NCBI GenBank assembly: GCA_031254455.1
Contig: JAIRUI010000031.1
Coordinates: forward strand, 1 to 24,925
Length of the DNA stretch: 24,925 nucleotides
Direction: 5' to 3'
Origin: Chitinispirillales bacterium
GTDB taxonomy: Bacteria; Fibrobacterota; Chitinivibrionia; Chitinivibrionales; Chitinivibrionaceae
Shown: positions 15,232 to 22,870 of the stretch, in pieces
Numbering within the stretch: position 1 is the stretch's first letter
Layout of the letters: the number at the start of each line of letters is the position of its first letter
The notes under the pieces: generated by a model
Told to the model about the DNA's origin: nothing
Databases searched by the model: none
The model's input: the letters and a program-made list of their open reading frames with translations, nothing else
Made by a program: the position numbers and the translations under genes

Positions 15232-16275
15232 TCAAAACTCGGCAAATTGTTTGACGAATCGCAAATCGCCGCAGTGAATAAGGCGAATGTCGTCGATATG
15301 ATAACGCATCATAACTAAACGGTCAAGTCCAAGCCCAAACGCAAAACCGTTGTATTTTTCCGTGTCGATTCCGCCGTATTTTAGAACATTGGGATGAACC
15401 ATTCCACACGGAAGAAGTTCAAGCCATCCGGAATGCTTGCAAACCGAACAACCGTTCCCACCGCAATTCAGGCAGCGAATATCCAATTCAAATCCAGGTT
15501 CTACAAATGGGAAAAATCCAGGACGCAAGCGGACTTCTACCTCTTTTTTAAAAATTTCGGACAAAAGCGTTTTCATAAAATAAATCAAATTCGCTACACT
15601 TACGTTTTCCCCGACCATCATTCCTTCAAGTTGGTGAAACGCTATTTCGTGGGATGCGTCGGTCGCTTCGCATCTGAAAACTTTACCGGGGCCTACAAAT
15701 TTAAATGGCGGTTTATGCGATTCCATTCCGCGGACCTGAATCGTAGAAGTGTGCGTACGAAGCAGATGTTTCATGTCTGAAAACCAAAACGTGTCTTGCA
15801 TATCGCGCGCCGGATGGGTTGCCGGAATGTTCAGCGCTTCAAAATTATGATATTCGTCTTCAATGTGCGGTCCGTCTAGAATTTCAAAACCCATTGATAT
15901 AAAAATATCTTCAATTTCTCGTTGAACGATAGAAACCGGATGATATCCCGCCGAAACTAAGCCTAAATCTTTTTTACTGTCGGTCAGAGTTATATCAATC
16001 CAATCCTTCGTCAAATTTTCGTTAATTTCATCGGTTTCAATTTTCGCTAATTTTTCATCAATTTTTACGCTCATTTCGGTTTTGATTTCATTCGATTTTG
16101 CGCCGACGCTCTTTTTTATTTCTATTGAAGCGTCTTTCATTTTGCTTAAAACGTCGTTCATCTTTCCCGTTTTGCCTATATATTGAGATTTCACGTTCAA
16201 AACTGCGTTTTTATCTGCGGCGCAAGCCAAATCCGCGTCAAATTCTTTTTTCAAAATTTCAAGTTTTTCAAGCAT
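15232..16275 (-). CDS. pheS: Phenylalanyl-tRNA synthetase alpha subunit
   Basis: A 347-residue class II synthetase subunit. Residues 1-85 form the N-terminal tRNA-binding coiled coil. The catalytic core includes motif 2 (PGKVFRCEATDASHEIAFHQ), VRLRPGFFPFVEPGFE and motif 3 (GLGLDRLVMMRYHIDDIR). An insert CLNCGGNGCSVCKHSGW carries a CxxC...CxxC set that could bind zinc; the same insert occurs in PheS of several phyla. The beta subunit pheT is not in the window, so the usual pheST pair is split or pheT lies elsewhere. The C-terminus is separated from the tyrA ATG by 16 nt. Confidence 0.95.
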   Translation of the reverse strand: MLEKLEILKKEFDADLACAADKNAVLNVKSQYIGKTGKMNDVLSKMKDASIEIKKSVGAKSNEIKTEMSVKIDEKLAKIETDEINENLTKDWIDITLTDSKKDLGLVSAGYHPVSIVQREIEDIFISMGFEILDGPHIEDEYHNFEALNIPATHPARDMQDTFWFSDMKHLLRTHTSTIQVRGMESHKPPFKFVGPGKVFRCEATDASHEIAFHQLEGMMVGENVSVANLIYFMKTLLSEIFKKEVEVRLRPGFFPFVEPGFELDIRCLNCGGNGCSVCKHSGWLELLPCGMVHPNVLKYGGIDTEKYNGFAFGLGLDRLVMMRYHIDDIRLIHCGDLRFVKQFAEF

Positions 16276-16329
16276 AGTTTTCCTCGTTTTTTGGGAATTC
16301 CAATAAAAACAATACCGCTAAAACAATTT

Positions 16330-17409
16330 TTAGTTTCTATTCAGCGCATTCAAATCTTTGTATGCGACTTGCAAACGTTCAACAATTTCTTCCTCCATTT
16401 TACGAAGCCAAACACGCGGGTCGTAATACTTTTTGTTCGGCTTATCCTCGCCTTCGGGATTACCTAGTTGCCCTTGCAAATAACTTTCGTTTGCTTTGTA
16501 AAAATTCAAAATGCCTTCCCATGCCGCCCACTGAGTGTCTGTATCAATATTCATTTTAATAACGCCGTAATTCAAACTTTCCGCAATTTTTTCCGGTTCG
16601 CTTCCGCTTCCGCCGTGAAAAACGAAATTAACTGGGTTGCTTCCCGCCGCAAATCCTAATTTCTTTTCAATAAATTTCTGAGACTGGTCTAAGATTTTGG
16701 GTTCAAGCACAACATTTCCCGGTTTGTAAACCCCGTGAACGTTGCCGAAACTTGCCGCGATTGTAAAATTCGGAGAAACCTCGCTCAATTCCTCATAAGC
16801 ATAACACACGTCTTCGGGACGAGTATAAAGTTCGTCTTTTGCTCTGTGAGAATTATCCACACCGTCTTCTTCGCCGCCGGTAATCCCGAGTTCAATTTCT
16901 AAAGTCATTCCCATTTTTGCCATTTTTGTCAAACGCTCTTTGCACATCTCAATATTTTCTTTAAGCGGTTCTTCCGACAAGTCAAGCATGTGCGACGAAA
17001 ACAAAGGTTTGCCTGTAGATGCGAAATTCTTTTCGCTCTCCGTTATTAATCCGTCAACCCAAGGAAGGAGTTTTTTTGCACAATGGTCTGTATGAAGAAT
17101 AACGATAACACCGTATGCCTGTGCAAGCGTTTGAATATGTTTTGCGCCTGCGACGCAGCCTAAAACCGCTTCTTTTTGGTCGCCGAGTTTAAGCGTTTTT
17201 CCCGCGTTAAACGCCGCACCGCCGTTTGAAAACTGAATAATAATCGGCGAATTTGCTTTTTTTGCCGCTTCCATAGCCGCGTTAATTGAATCGCTCCCTA
17301 CTACGTTCATTGCGGGAATTGCAAATTTTTCTTTTTTTGCAATCGCAAACGTTTTACGGACGTCATCGCCGAAAATCACTCCGGGGTTAACTTCGCTGAA
17401 TATTCCCAT
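16330..17409 (-). CDS. fbaA: Class II fructose-bisphosphate aldolase
   Basis: A 359-residue zinc-dependent aldolase of glycolysis and gluconeogenesis, close in length and sequence to E. coli FbaA (class IIA). Zinc and catalytic residues are visible in HTDHCAKKLLPW (His and catalytic Asp), EIELGITGGEEDGVDN, FGNVHGVYKPGN and FVFHGGSGS; the phosphate-binding KMNIDTDTQWA and the C-terminal NKKYYDPRVWLR are intact. Two ATGs lie 6 nt apart. The second (17409) is 8 nt from AAGGAG, the first only 2 nt, so the second is chosen. It is upstream of pheS with a 54-nt gap and divergent from the mlaE-type gene. Confidence 0.96.
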   Translation of the reverse strand: MGIFSEVNPGVIFGDDVRKTFAIAKKEKFAIPAMNVVGSDSINAAMEAAKKANSPIIIQFSNGGAAFNAGKTLKLGDQKEAVLGCVAGAKHIQTLAQAYGVIVILHTDHCAKKLLPWVDGLITESEKNFASTGKPLFSSHMLDLSEEPLKENIEMCKERLTKMAKMGMTLEIELGITGGEEDGVDNSHRAKDELYTRPEDVCYAYEELSEVSPNFTIAASFGNVHGVYKPGNVVLEPKILDQSQKFIEKKLGFAAGSNPVNFVFHGGSGSEPEKIAESLNYGVIKMNIDTDTQWAAWEGILNFYKANESYLQGQLGNPEGEDKPNKKYYDPRVWLRKMEEEIVERLQVAYKDLNALNRN

Positions 17410-17522
17410 AAACATAACTCCTTAAATAAATTATAATCTAAATCGCTTTCAAAATACTATTTGTAAAGACGGTTTTGCAACAGGTATTATTTTTTTAGAC
17501 GGGCAAAACATATTTTTCAAAC

Positions 17523-18551
17523 ATGAAAACAATAAATTTGCCGAAAGAAATTGATAGGATTTGGGTTGAAGAAACGGGAATGAACATTCTTTCCGATAAA
17601 AATAGAATTTGCATAGATTGTAGCGAAATTCAGTTTTTCGATTCTGCCGCCGTCGCTTTCTTTAAACTTATTTCTCAAAATAAAAACGTAAAAATTGTGA
17701 ATATTTCCGACGAAATAAAAAAAATTTTGCGGCAAGTCGATTATTCCCAAAGCAAAATTCCGTCAAAGAAAACAAATTTTGTCGAATTACTAGGCGATTT
17801 TATCGCAAATTTGTGGGACGAATTTTGTAAAGCGTTGGTTGTTTTGGTGGAAATGGTTTATTGGGGGACAATCGGTCTTTTATGGAAGCGTGACTTTCGT
17901 AAAGGAGTTTTGGGTGAACAAATGTATAATTTGGGCTACGGCGCATTGGGAATAACCGTCGTTTTGACTTTTTTAATCGGAGTGGCGGTTGCAACGCAAT
18001 CGGCGATACAACTCAAACAGTTCGGAGCGGATGTTTTTTTGGTGATGCTGGTGGTTATAAGTATGATACGTGAAATGGGTCCGCTTATGACGGCGATAAT
18101 TCTTGCGGGACGAACCGGTTCTGCAACAACCGCCGAAATCGCCACAATGAAAGTCCAAGAAGAAATTGACGCGTTGAAAACTATGGGACTTAACGAAATT
18201 CAGTTTGTCGTCGTTCCGAAGTTTTGGGCGTTATCGATTACAATGCCGCTTTTGAGCGTATTGGCGACGCTTTCGGGAATTTTAGGAGGTTTTTTTGTTG
18301 CGTACTTTTATTCTGGGCTTTCTATTGAAATTATAGTTGACGAATTTGCAAAAAATGTTATTTTCAAGGATTTTGTAATTTCTCTGATAAAATCGCTGGT
18401 ATTCTCTTGGCTTATTTTGTGGATCGGAACATATTACGGCTTTGGGGTACGCGGCGGTGCGGAAGAAGTCGGGAAAGCTACTACTAAATCGGTAGTGAGC
18501 GCGATTTTCGTTATTGTAATAACCGATGCCTTATTTTCGTTTTTGTATTAA
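17523..18551 (+). CDS. STAS-MlaE fusion, lipid-transport ABC permease
   Basis: A 342-residue protein. Residues 1-72 resemble a STAS domain (ICIDCSEIQFFDSAAVAFF, VKIVNISDEIKKIL), the MlaB-type regulator of the Mla system. Residues about 85-342 are an MlaE permease with five or so membrane helices and the hallmark stretch MIREMGPLMTAIILAGRTGS followed by EIATMKVQEEIDALKTMG. In other bacteria MlaE works with MlaF (ATPase) and MlaD (MCE) in phospholipid movement between membranes. Neither partner gene is here; the next gene is convergent. The promoter is in the 113-bp gap shared with divergent fbaA. Confidence 0.87.
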   Translation: MKTINLPKEIDRIWVEETGMNILSDKNRICIDCSEIQFFDSAAVAFFKLISQNKNVKIVNISDEIKKILRQVDYSQSKIPSKKTNFVELLGDFIANLWDEFCKALVVLVEMVYWGTIGLLWKRDFRKGVLGEQMYNLGYGALGITVVLTFLIGVAVATQSAIQLKQFGADVFLVMLVVISMIREMGPLMTAIILAGRTGSATTAEIATMKVQEEIDALKTMGLNEIQFVVVPKFWALSITMPLLSVLATLSGILGGFFVAYFYSGLSIEIIVDEFAKNVIFKDFVISLIKSLVFSWLILWIGTYYGFGVRGGAEEVGKATTKSVVSAIFVIVITDALFSFLY

Positions 18552-18605
18552 GAATCGCATTATGGCGAAAGATTGCGTTCATATATTCGTCATTTACGTT
18601 TTCTC

Positions 18606-20240
18606 TTACAGTTCCAACCTTTTATGCCCTTTATACATCGAATCGCGTTTTGCGGCTATTTCACCGTCTTCAAAATATTCATCAAAACCGATAGGCCGGT
18701 CAATTACTCCGTTTGGCGTAAATTCTACAATTCTGTTGGCGACGGTGTTCAAAAATTCGTGGTCGTGCGAACCGAATAAAACGACCTCCGAAAATTTCAT
18801 AAGCCCCTTGTTAAGCGCGGTTATGGATTCCAAATCCAAATGGTTCGTAGGCTCGTCCAGAATCAATACGTTCGCACCGGAAAGCATTGAACGAGAAATC
18901 ATACAGCGTTGCTTTTCTCCGCCGGAAAGAACGTTTGACGGTTTTTGCGCTTCCTCGCCCGAGAACAGCATTCTCCCGAGACATCCGCGTACAAAAGTAT
19001 CGTCCTGCGTGTTCAAAAATTTCGACAGCCAAACAATCAAATTGTCTTCCGTATCAAAAAATTCGGAGTTATCTCTGGGCATGTACGATGATTTTATCGT
19101 AATTCCCCATTCAAACGAACCGGATATCGGCTTTGTTTTTCCCGAAATAATATCAAAAAATGCGGTTTTTATATTGTTGTTGTAACCGATAAACGCAATT
19201 TTGTCGCCGCTGTTTGCATTTAAATTAAAATTTTCAAGTGTGATTTCGTCATCTACTTTGAAAGTTAAATCTTTGACGGAAAGTATCATTTTTCCGCATT
19301 CTCTTTCCGGTTTGAACTCGACATACGGAAATTTTCTCGTAGAAGCGGGTAATTCTTCAACCGTTAATTTTTCTATCAATTTTTTTCTGCTGGTCGCTTG
19401 TTTCGCTTTTGCGACATTACTTGAAAATCTACGGATAAATTCCTGTAATTGCGCAATTTTCTGTTCGCGCTGCTTACCTTCCTGTTGACGCTGTGTAGCC
19501 GCCATTTGACTTGCTTCATACCAGAAATCGTAATTTCCTACGTAAACTTTGATTTGTCCGTAGTCAATGTCGGCTATGTGCGTACAAACCTGATTCAAAA
19601 AATGTCTGTCGTGCGAAACGACGATAACGGTATTTTGAAAATTTACCAAAAAGTCTTCAAGCCACGTTATCGACTCAATATCAAGGTGGTTTGTCGGCTC
19701 GTCCAAAAGTAAAATATCGGGATTTCCAAAAAGCGCCTGCGCAAGCAAAACCCTAACTTTTTCGCCGCCTTCAAGATTCTTCATCAAGTCCCCGTGCCGC
19801 TCGGTGGAAATTCCCAACCCCTCAAGCATAACGCCCGCATCGCTTTCCGCCTCGTAACCGCCGAATTCGCCGAATTCGCCGTAAATTTCCGAAAGCCGCA
19901 TTCCGTCGTCGTCGCTCATATCGGTTTTTGCTTCTAAAGCATCTTTTTCTATCATCAAATCATACAATTTTTTATGTCCCATAAGAACGGTTTGCATAAC
20001 CGAAAATTCGTCGAAAGCGTAATGGTCTTGCCGCAAAAACGAAAGGCGTTTTTTATTTTCTATTGATACGTTTCCTTTGGAAATATCCAATTCGCCGGAA
20101 AGAATTCTCAAAAAAGTCGATTTTCCAGACCCGTTCGCACCGATAAGTCCGTAGCAGTTTCCCGGAGTGAATTGCAAATTTACATCCTTAAAAAGCAATT
20201 TTGAACCGAAAGTATGCGTCAAGTTTTCAACGGAAATCAT
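18606..20240 (-). CDS. ABC-F ATPase of the YbiT/YkpA type
   Basis: A 544-residue soluble protein with two ABC domains and no membrane segment, the ABC-F plan of ribosome-associated translation factors. Domain 1 has Walker A GANGSGKST (34-42), a weak signature LEGGEK and Walker B ILLLDEPTNHLD. A charged linker (about 245-295, KQREQKIAQLQEFIRRF) is the P-site-facing element. Domain 2 has a degenerate Walker A (GYNNNIKT) with an intact signature LSGGEKQR and Walker B VLILDEPTNHLD. The lost second Walker A and the WGITIKSSYMPRDNSEFF stretch are typical of YbiT/YkpA relatives, so they are not a mutation. GGAG lies 5 nt before the ATG. An 11-bp inverted repeat lies 40 nt upstream. Antibiotic resistance is not implied. 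Confidence 0.92.
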   Translation of the reverse strand: MISVENLTHTFGSKLLFKDVNLQFTPGNCYGLIGANGSGKSTFLRILSGELDISKGNVSIENKKRLSFLRQDHYAFDEFSVMQTVLMGHKKLYDLMIEKDALEAKTDMSDDDGMRLSEIYGEFGEFGGYEAESDAGVMLEGLGISTERHGDLMKNLEGGEKVRVLLAQALFGNPDILLLDEPTNHLDIESITWLEDFLVNFQNTVIVVSHDRHFLNQVCTHIADIDYGQIKVYVGNYDFWYEASQMAATQRQQEGKQREQKIAQLQEFIRRFSSNVAKAKQATSRKKLIEKLTVEELPASTRKFPYVEFKPERECGKMILSVKDLTFKVDDEITLENFNLNANSGDKIAFIGYNNNIKTAFFDIISGKTKPISGSFEWGITIKSSYMPRDNSEFFDTEDNLIVWLSKFLNTQDDTFVRGCLGRMLFSGEEAQKPSNVLSGGEKQRCMISRSMLSGANVLILDEPTNHLDLESITALNKGLMKFSEVVLFGSHDHEFLNTVANRIVEFTPNGVIDRPIGFDEYFEDGEIAAKRDSMYKGHKRLEL

Positions 20241-20280
20241 GTTTTCTCCTGTTTTATCACAATTTTACCCGATAAAATAC

Positions 20281-20311
20281 TATAATCTCTTCAAGGAAAC
20301 AAGAGATTATA
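20281..20311. repeat. Perfect 11-bp inverted repeat in the ABC-F leader
   Basis: TATAATCTCTT (20281-20291) and AAGAGATTATA (20301-20311) are perfect inverse copies with a 9-nt spacer. It lies between the divergent ABC-F gene (start 20240) and the operon starting at 20515. As RNA from the ABC-F promoter it would be a leader hairpin; as DNA it is a candidate operator. The rest of 20241-20514 shows no convincing gene. Confidence 0.6.
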
Positions 20312-20514
20312 TAATTCCCGCTAAAGATTTAGATTACCCGCGCTTAAATAAATTCCTCTCATATTTATTTTGTTTTTGCTTGATACTAAGTTTAGCAAAA
20401 ATTATTTTGATTAAGCGTTTGGAGAACCTTTTATAGAAAGCAAGATTAATTAAAGGTTCAATATCGGTTAGTCATATATTATATTCGCTTTACGTATGAT
20501 TTAGAAGAGGGGCT

Positions 20515-20886
20515 ATGGCAAGTTCAAATTTATCGCCGATTGAAAAAATTTTATTAAGAAGAAAAAACGAAAAAGTTTTAGCAAAGGAAATTTACGAAAA
20601 AGTTTTTGACGTTGGAATCGAAAAAACCGCCGAGAAACTTTCGCTAACATATGAGAACGCGGTAAAACTCATTATTCCGATTGTCAGAAAAAACAGGGAT
20701 TTTGACAAATTTTTTGCGCTTGTCGAAAAGCAGAAATTATATTCGATATATGAAAAAATGAAAGATTTGCAAACTGTTTCGGTGAAAATTTTACAGAGAG
20801 AGTATGGAAACTTTGCAAAAGAATGGGAAATTTTAATTGCGAAAGAATTTTCCAAAAAAAAATTGAAGCAGGAGATTTTTGACTGA
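20515..20886 (+). CDS. Hypothetical helical protein, first gene of a HAD-GT9 operon
   Basis: A 123-residue soluble protein I do not recognise. It is Lys/Glu-rich, predicted mostly alpha-helical, with no signal peptide and no cysteine. Residues 28-60 (YEKVFDVGIEKTAEKLSLTYENAVKLI) read like a helix-turn-helix pair, and the C-terminus is strongly basic (SKKKLKQE). The start is supported by a GAGGGG site 4 nt before the ATG. The stop is directly followed by the ATG of the HAD gene, so it is co-translated with HAD and GT9 genes. A DNA-binding role is only a guess from the helix pattern. Confidence 0.75.
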   Translation: MASSNLSPIEKILLRRKNEKVLAKEIYEKVFDVGIEKTAEKLSLTYENAVKLIIPIVRKNRDFDKFFALVEKQKLYSIYEKMKDLQTVSVKILQREYGNFAKEWEILIAKEFSKKKLKQEIFD

Positions 20887-21546
20887 ATGAACGGCGAAAA
20901 ATGGGTGATTTTCGATTTTGACGGCACGATTTCGGAGACGACCGATACGTTGGCGAAATTTTGGAATGAGCGTTTGGCAAAAAAGTATAAATTGCGGACG
21001 ATAGACAACGAAAATTTGAACCTTCTCAAAGACATGAACGCCATTGAAAAAATTAAATTCTTTAAGATTCCATTCTACAAATTACCTTTCGTGGTAAATT
21101 CGGCTCGAGAACATTTTCATAAATATGCGGATGAATTTGCGGTAGTGTCGGGACTGAAATCTGTTTGCGAAAAACTTATAGAAAAGGGGTATAAGTTAAG
21201 TATCGTTTCGAGTAACCGTGAAGCGAACATACGAAAATATTTATTGAGAAATAAATTTGATATATTTTCAGAAATATTTTGCGATAAAGGTCATTCGCTT
21301 TTCGTCAAACATAAAACCATTAAGAAATTTTTACGGGAGTACAATATTTCGCAAGGAGAAGCGGTTTATATCGGAGACGAAAGCAGAGATGTAGTTGCAT
21401 GCAGAAATGCGGGAATTGATATAATTTCCGTTACTTGGGGATGGGATTCCCGAGAGGTTTTGGAACTGGTAAATCCGCATAATTTGGTAAATACTTCCGA
21501 CGAATTGTATAAAAAAGTAGTTGAAATATTAGGGCGAAATCGATGA
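20887..21546 (+). CDS. HAD-superfamily hydrolase, phosphoglycolate-phosphatase-like
   Basis: A 219-residue protein with all HAD motifs: motif I DFDGT (nucleophile D10, acid D12), motif II in SIVSSNRE near residue 107, a motif III Lys in the KHKTIKKF region, and motif IV GDESRD near 158. A helical cap lies between motifs I and II, as in class C1 phosphatases such as Gph. The substrate cannot be read from the sequence. Being joined to a GT9 gene (4-nt ATGA overlap) suggests a sugar-phosphate substrate in surface-polysaccharide synthesis, but general metabolite repair is possible. Confidence 0.87.
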   Translation: MNGEKWVIFDFDGTISETTDTLAKFWNERLAKKYKLRTIDNENLNLLKDMNAIEKIKFFKIPFYKLPFVVNSAREHFHKYADEFAVVSGLKSVCEKLIEKGYKLSIVSSNREANIRKYLLRNKFDIFSEIFCDKGHSLFVKHKTIKKFLREYNISQGEAVYIGDESRDVVACRNAGIDIISVTWGWDSREVLELVNPHNLVNTSDELYKKVVEILGRNR

Positions 21547-22547
21547 AGGTTTTAATATTGTCGCCGTTCGGAATCGGAAATTTGATTATGCTTTATCCTG
21601 CTCTGAAAACATTAAAAGAGCAAAATATAGATTTTGATATATTGAGTTTTCACGATGCGGTCGGTAAAATACTTGATTGTTGGGAAGAGTTTAAATGTTT
21701 ACATAAAAATCATTTTCATTTTGGAAAAAGCAAAGTAAAAACGATAAAAACGATAATGCAAATCCGCAAAGAAAGGTATGATGTCTCAATTTTAAGTTTT
21801 CCGTCGGCGAAATTTCATTATAATTTGCTGAATTTTTTGTGCGGTGCAAAAAAAAGGATAGGTTCGGTTTATCCCGACAGTTCGCGTAAAACTCTCGCTT
21901 TTTTGAATAATGTTCCGCATAAGGTCGTAAAGAATATTCACGATGTCGAGCAAAACTTTGAATTGGTTAAAAAGTCGGGGATTTTTAAAGAAAATTATAA
22001 AATCCAAAGATTTCCCAGTAAAAAAAACGATAAAAAAATCATCGGCTTTCATGTCGGTTGCTCTAAAAATTCCGCTTATAAACGTTGGAATGTTGAAAAT
22101 TGGAGAAAAGTCGCCGATTTTCTTTTAGAAAATTATTCCGATTATGAACTGCGATTTTATTTTGGTGCGGACGAAGAAAAAGAGCTGCGATTTTTTGAGA
22201 ATTATTCCGGCGTAGAAATTCTAAAAAACTTGTCTTTGACACAATTAAGAGACAGTATTTCTCAATGCAAATTATTTTTGTCGAACGACAGCGGGCTTAT
22301 GCACATAGCGGTGTTTTGCGGTGTTGATGTGATTTCGGCGCTAGGACCGTCGGATGAAAGACGCACCGGACCTTTTGGTGAAAAATCAGCGGTTTTGAAC
22401 GGAAATTGCAAATGTCGTCCATGCAGTCATTCTTACACGATTAAATCTCACAAATTTTTTTGCCCGTATTCGTCCGAGATTTGTTTGGAAAGCGTGTCCC
22501 CGAAGGATTTTATTTCGAAAATTGAGGATTTTTTAAGATTAATGTAA
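21543..22547 (+). CDS. Glycosyltransferase family 9 (heptosyltransferase-like)
   Basis: A 334-residue GT-B enzyme. The N-terminal domain starts LILSPFGIGNLIMLYPAL, the family's acceptor-side loop. The C-terminal nucleotide-sugar domain carries FHVGCSKNSAYKRW, the conserved FLSNDSGLMHIAVFCGV and ALGPSDERRTGPFG. A Cys-rich tail (NCKCRPCSH, FFCPYSSEICL) is common in GT9 members. Family members add heptose to LPS core, but some act on other glycans, so the sugar is uncertain. It overlaps the HAD gene by 4 nt and is the last gene of the operon. Confidence 0.87.
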   Translation: MKVLILSPFGIGNLIMLYPALKTLKEQNIDFDILSFHDAVGKILDCWEEFKCLHKNHFHFGKSKVKTIKTIMQIRKERYDVSILSFPSAKFHYNLLNFLCGAKKRIGSVYPDSSRKTLAFLNNVPHKVVKNIHDVEQNFELVKKSGIFKENYKIQRFPSKKNDKKIIGFHVGCSKNSAYKRWNVENWRKVADFLLENYSDYELRFYFGADEEKELRFFENYSGVEILKNLSLTQLRDSISQCKLFLSNDSGLMHIAVFCGVDVISALGPSDERRTGPFGEKSAVLNGNCKCRPCSHSYTIKSHKFFCPYSSEICLESVSPKDFISKIEDFLRLM

Positions 22548-22644
22548 AATCTTGCTAAATTTTTTTACGTAATCAAAATAACCGTTAATATACTTTACAA
22601 ACCGATTCTGTCTTGATTTCACTGCTTCTGTAAAACAAAAAAGA

Positions 22645-22755
22645 TTACTTTGCTTTTTCATTACCGACAACGAATATCGGTTCGTTATCATTCTGAATGT
22701 TTTCTAAAATTTCGTCAAAGTTCTTTTTAGCCGTTGTCGCTGTCATTGTTTGCAT
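22645..22755 (-). CDS. Short Phd/YefM-like antitoxin, probably truncated
   Basis: On the minus strand, GGAAGGG followed 7 nt later by ATG (22755) opens a 36-codon frame reading MQTMTATTAKKNFDEILENI and ending VVGNEKAK-TAA. This matches the start of Phd/YefM antitoxins (usually about 80 residues): MxTxTxTxARxNFxxxLxxV, then a short strand EPIFVV before a G-N turn. The family's C-terminal toxin-binding part is absent, and no RelE/YoeB/Fic-like toxin follows on that strand before the GT9 gene. A gene remnant is most likely; a functional DNA-binding fragment is possible. It is the only coding signal in 22548-22870. Confidence 0.6.
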   Translation of the reverse strand: MQTMTATTAKKNFDEILENIQNDNEPIFVVGNEKAK

Positions 22756-22808
22756 ATTTTTACCCTTCCAGTCCTTTCTCTAAAAGAATATATCATTTGC
22801 CGCAAAGC

Positions 22809-22839
22809 AAAAAAAAGGCGGCTCGTCGAAAAAATCGCC
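22809..22839 (-). terminator. Intrinsic terminator downstream of der
   Basis: On the minus strand GGCG (22839-22836) pairs with CGCC (22820-22817), or CGGC with GCCG, and is followed at once by eight T (22816-22809). The stem is short but correctly placed between the der stop and the antitoxin-like gene. Confidence 0.5.
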
Positions 22840-22870
22840 GTGTACTCGAAACGTCCTTCTTTTTTACAAC

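Noticed and set aside
15443..15495. Cys-rich insert in PheS as a foreign domain
   Set aside because: The CxxC...CxxC insert occurs in PheS from several phyla and is a normal variant.
19132..19170. Loss of Walker A in the second ABC domain of the ABC-F protein as an inactivating mutation
   Set aside because: Degenerate second Walker A is typical of the YbiT/YkpA branch; signature and Walker B are intact.
20241..20436. Possible 65-codon plus-strand ORF with a hydrophobic end, starting near 20239
   Set aside because: No ribosome site, it overlaps the ABC-F leader and inverted repeat, and composition is that of AT-rich spacer.
22548..22644. Toxin gene downstream of the short antitoxin
   Set aside because: A short open frame of about 38 codons exists on the minus strand, but it has no start, no ribosome site and no likeness to RelE/YoeB.
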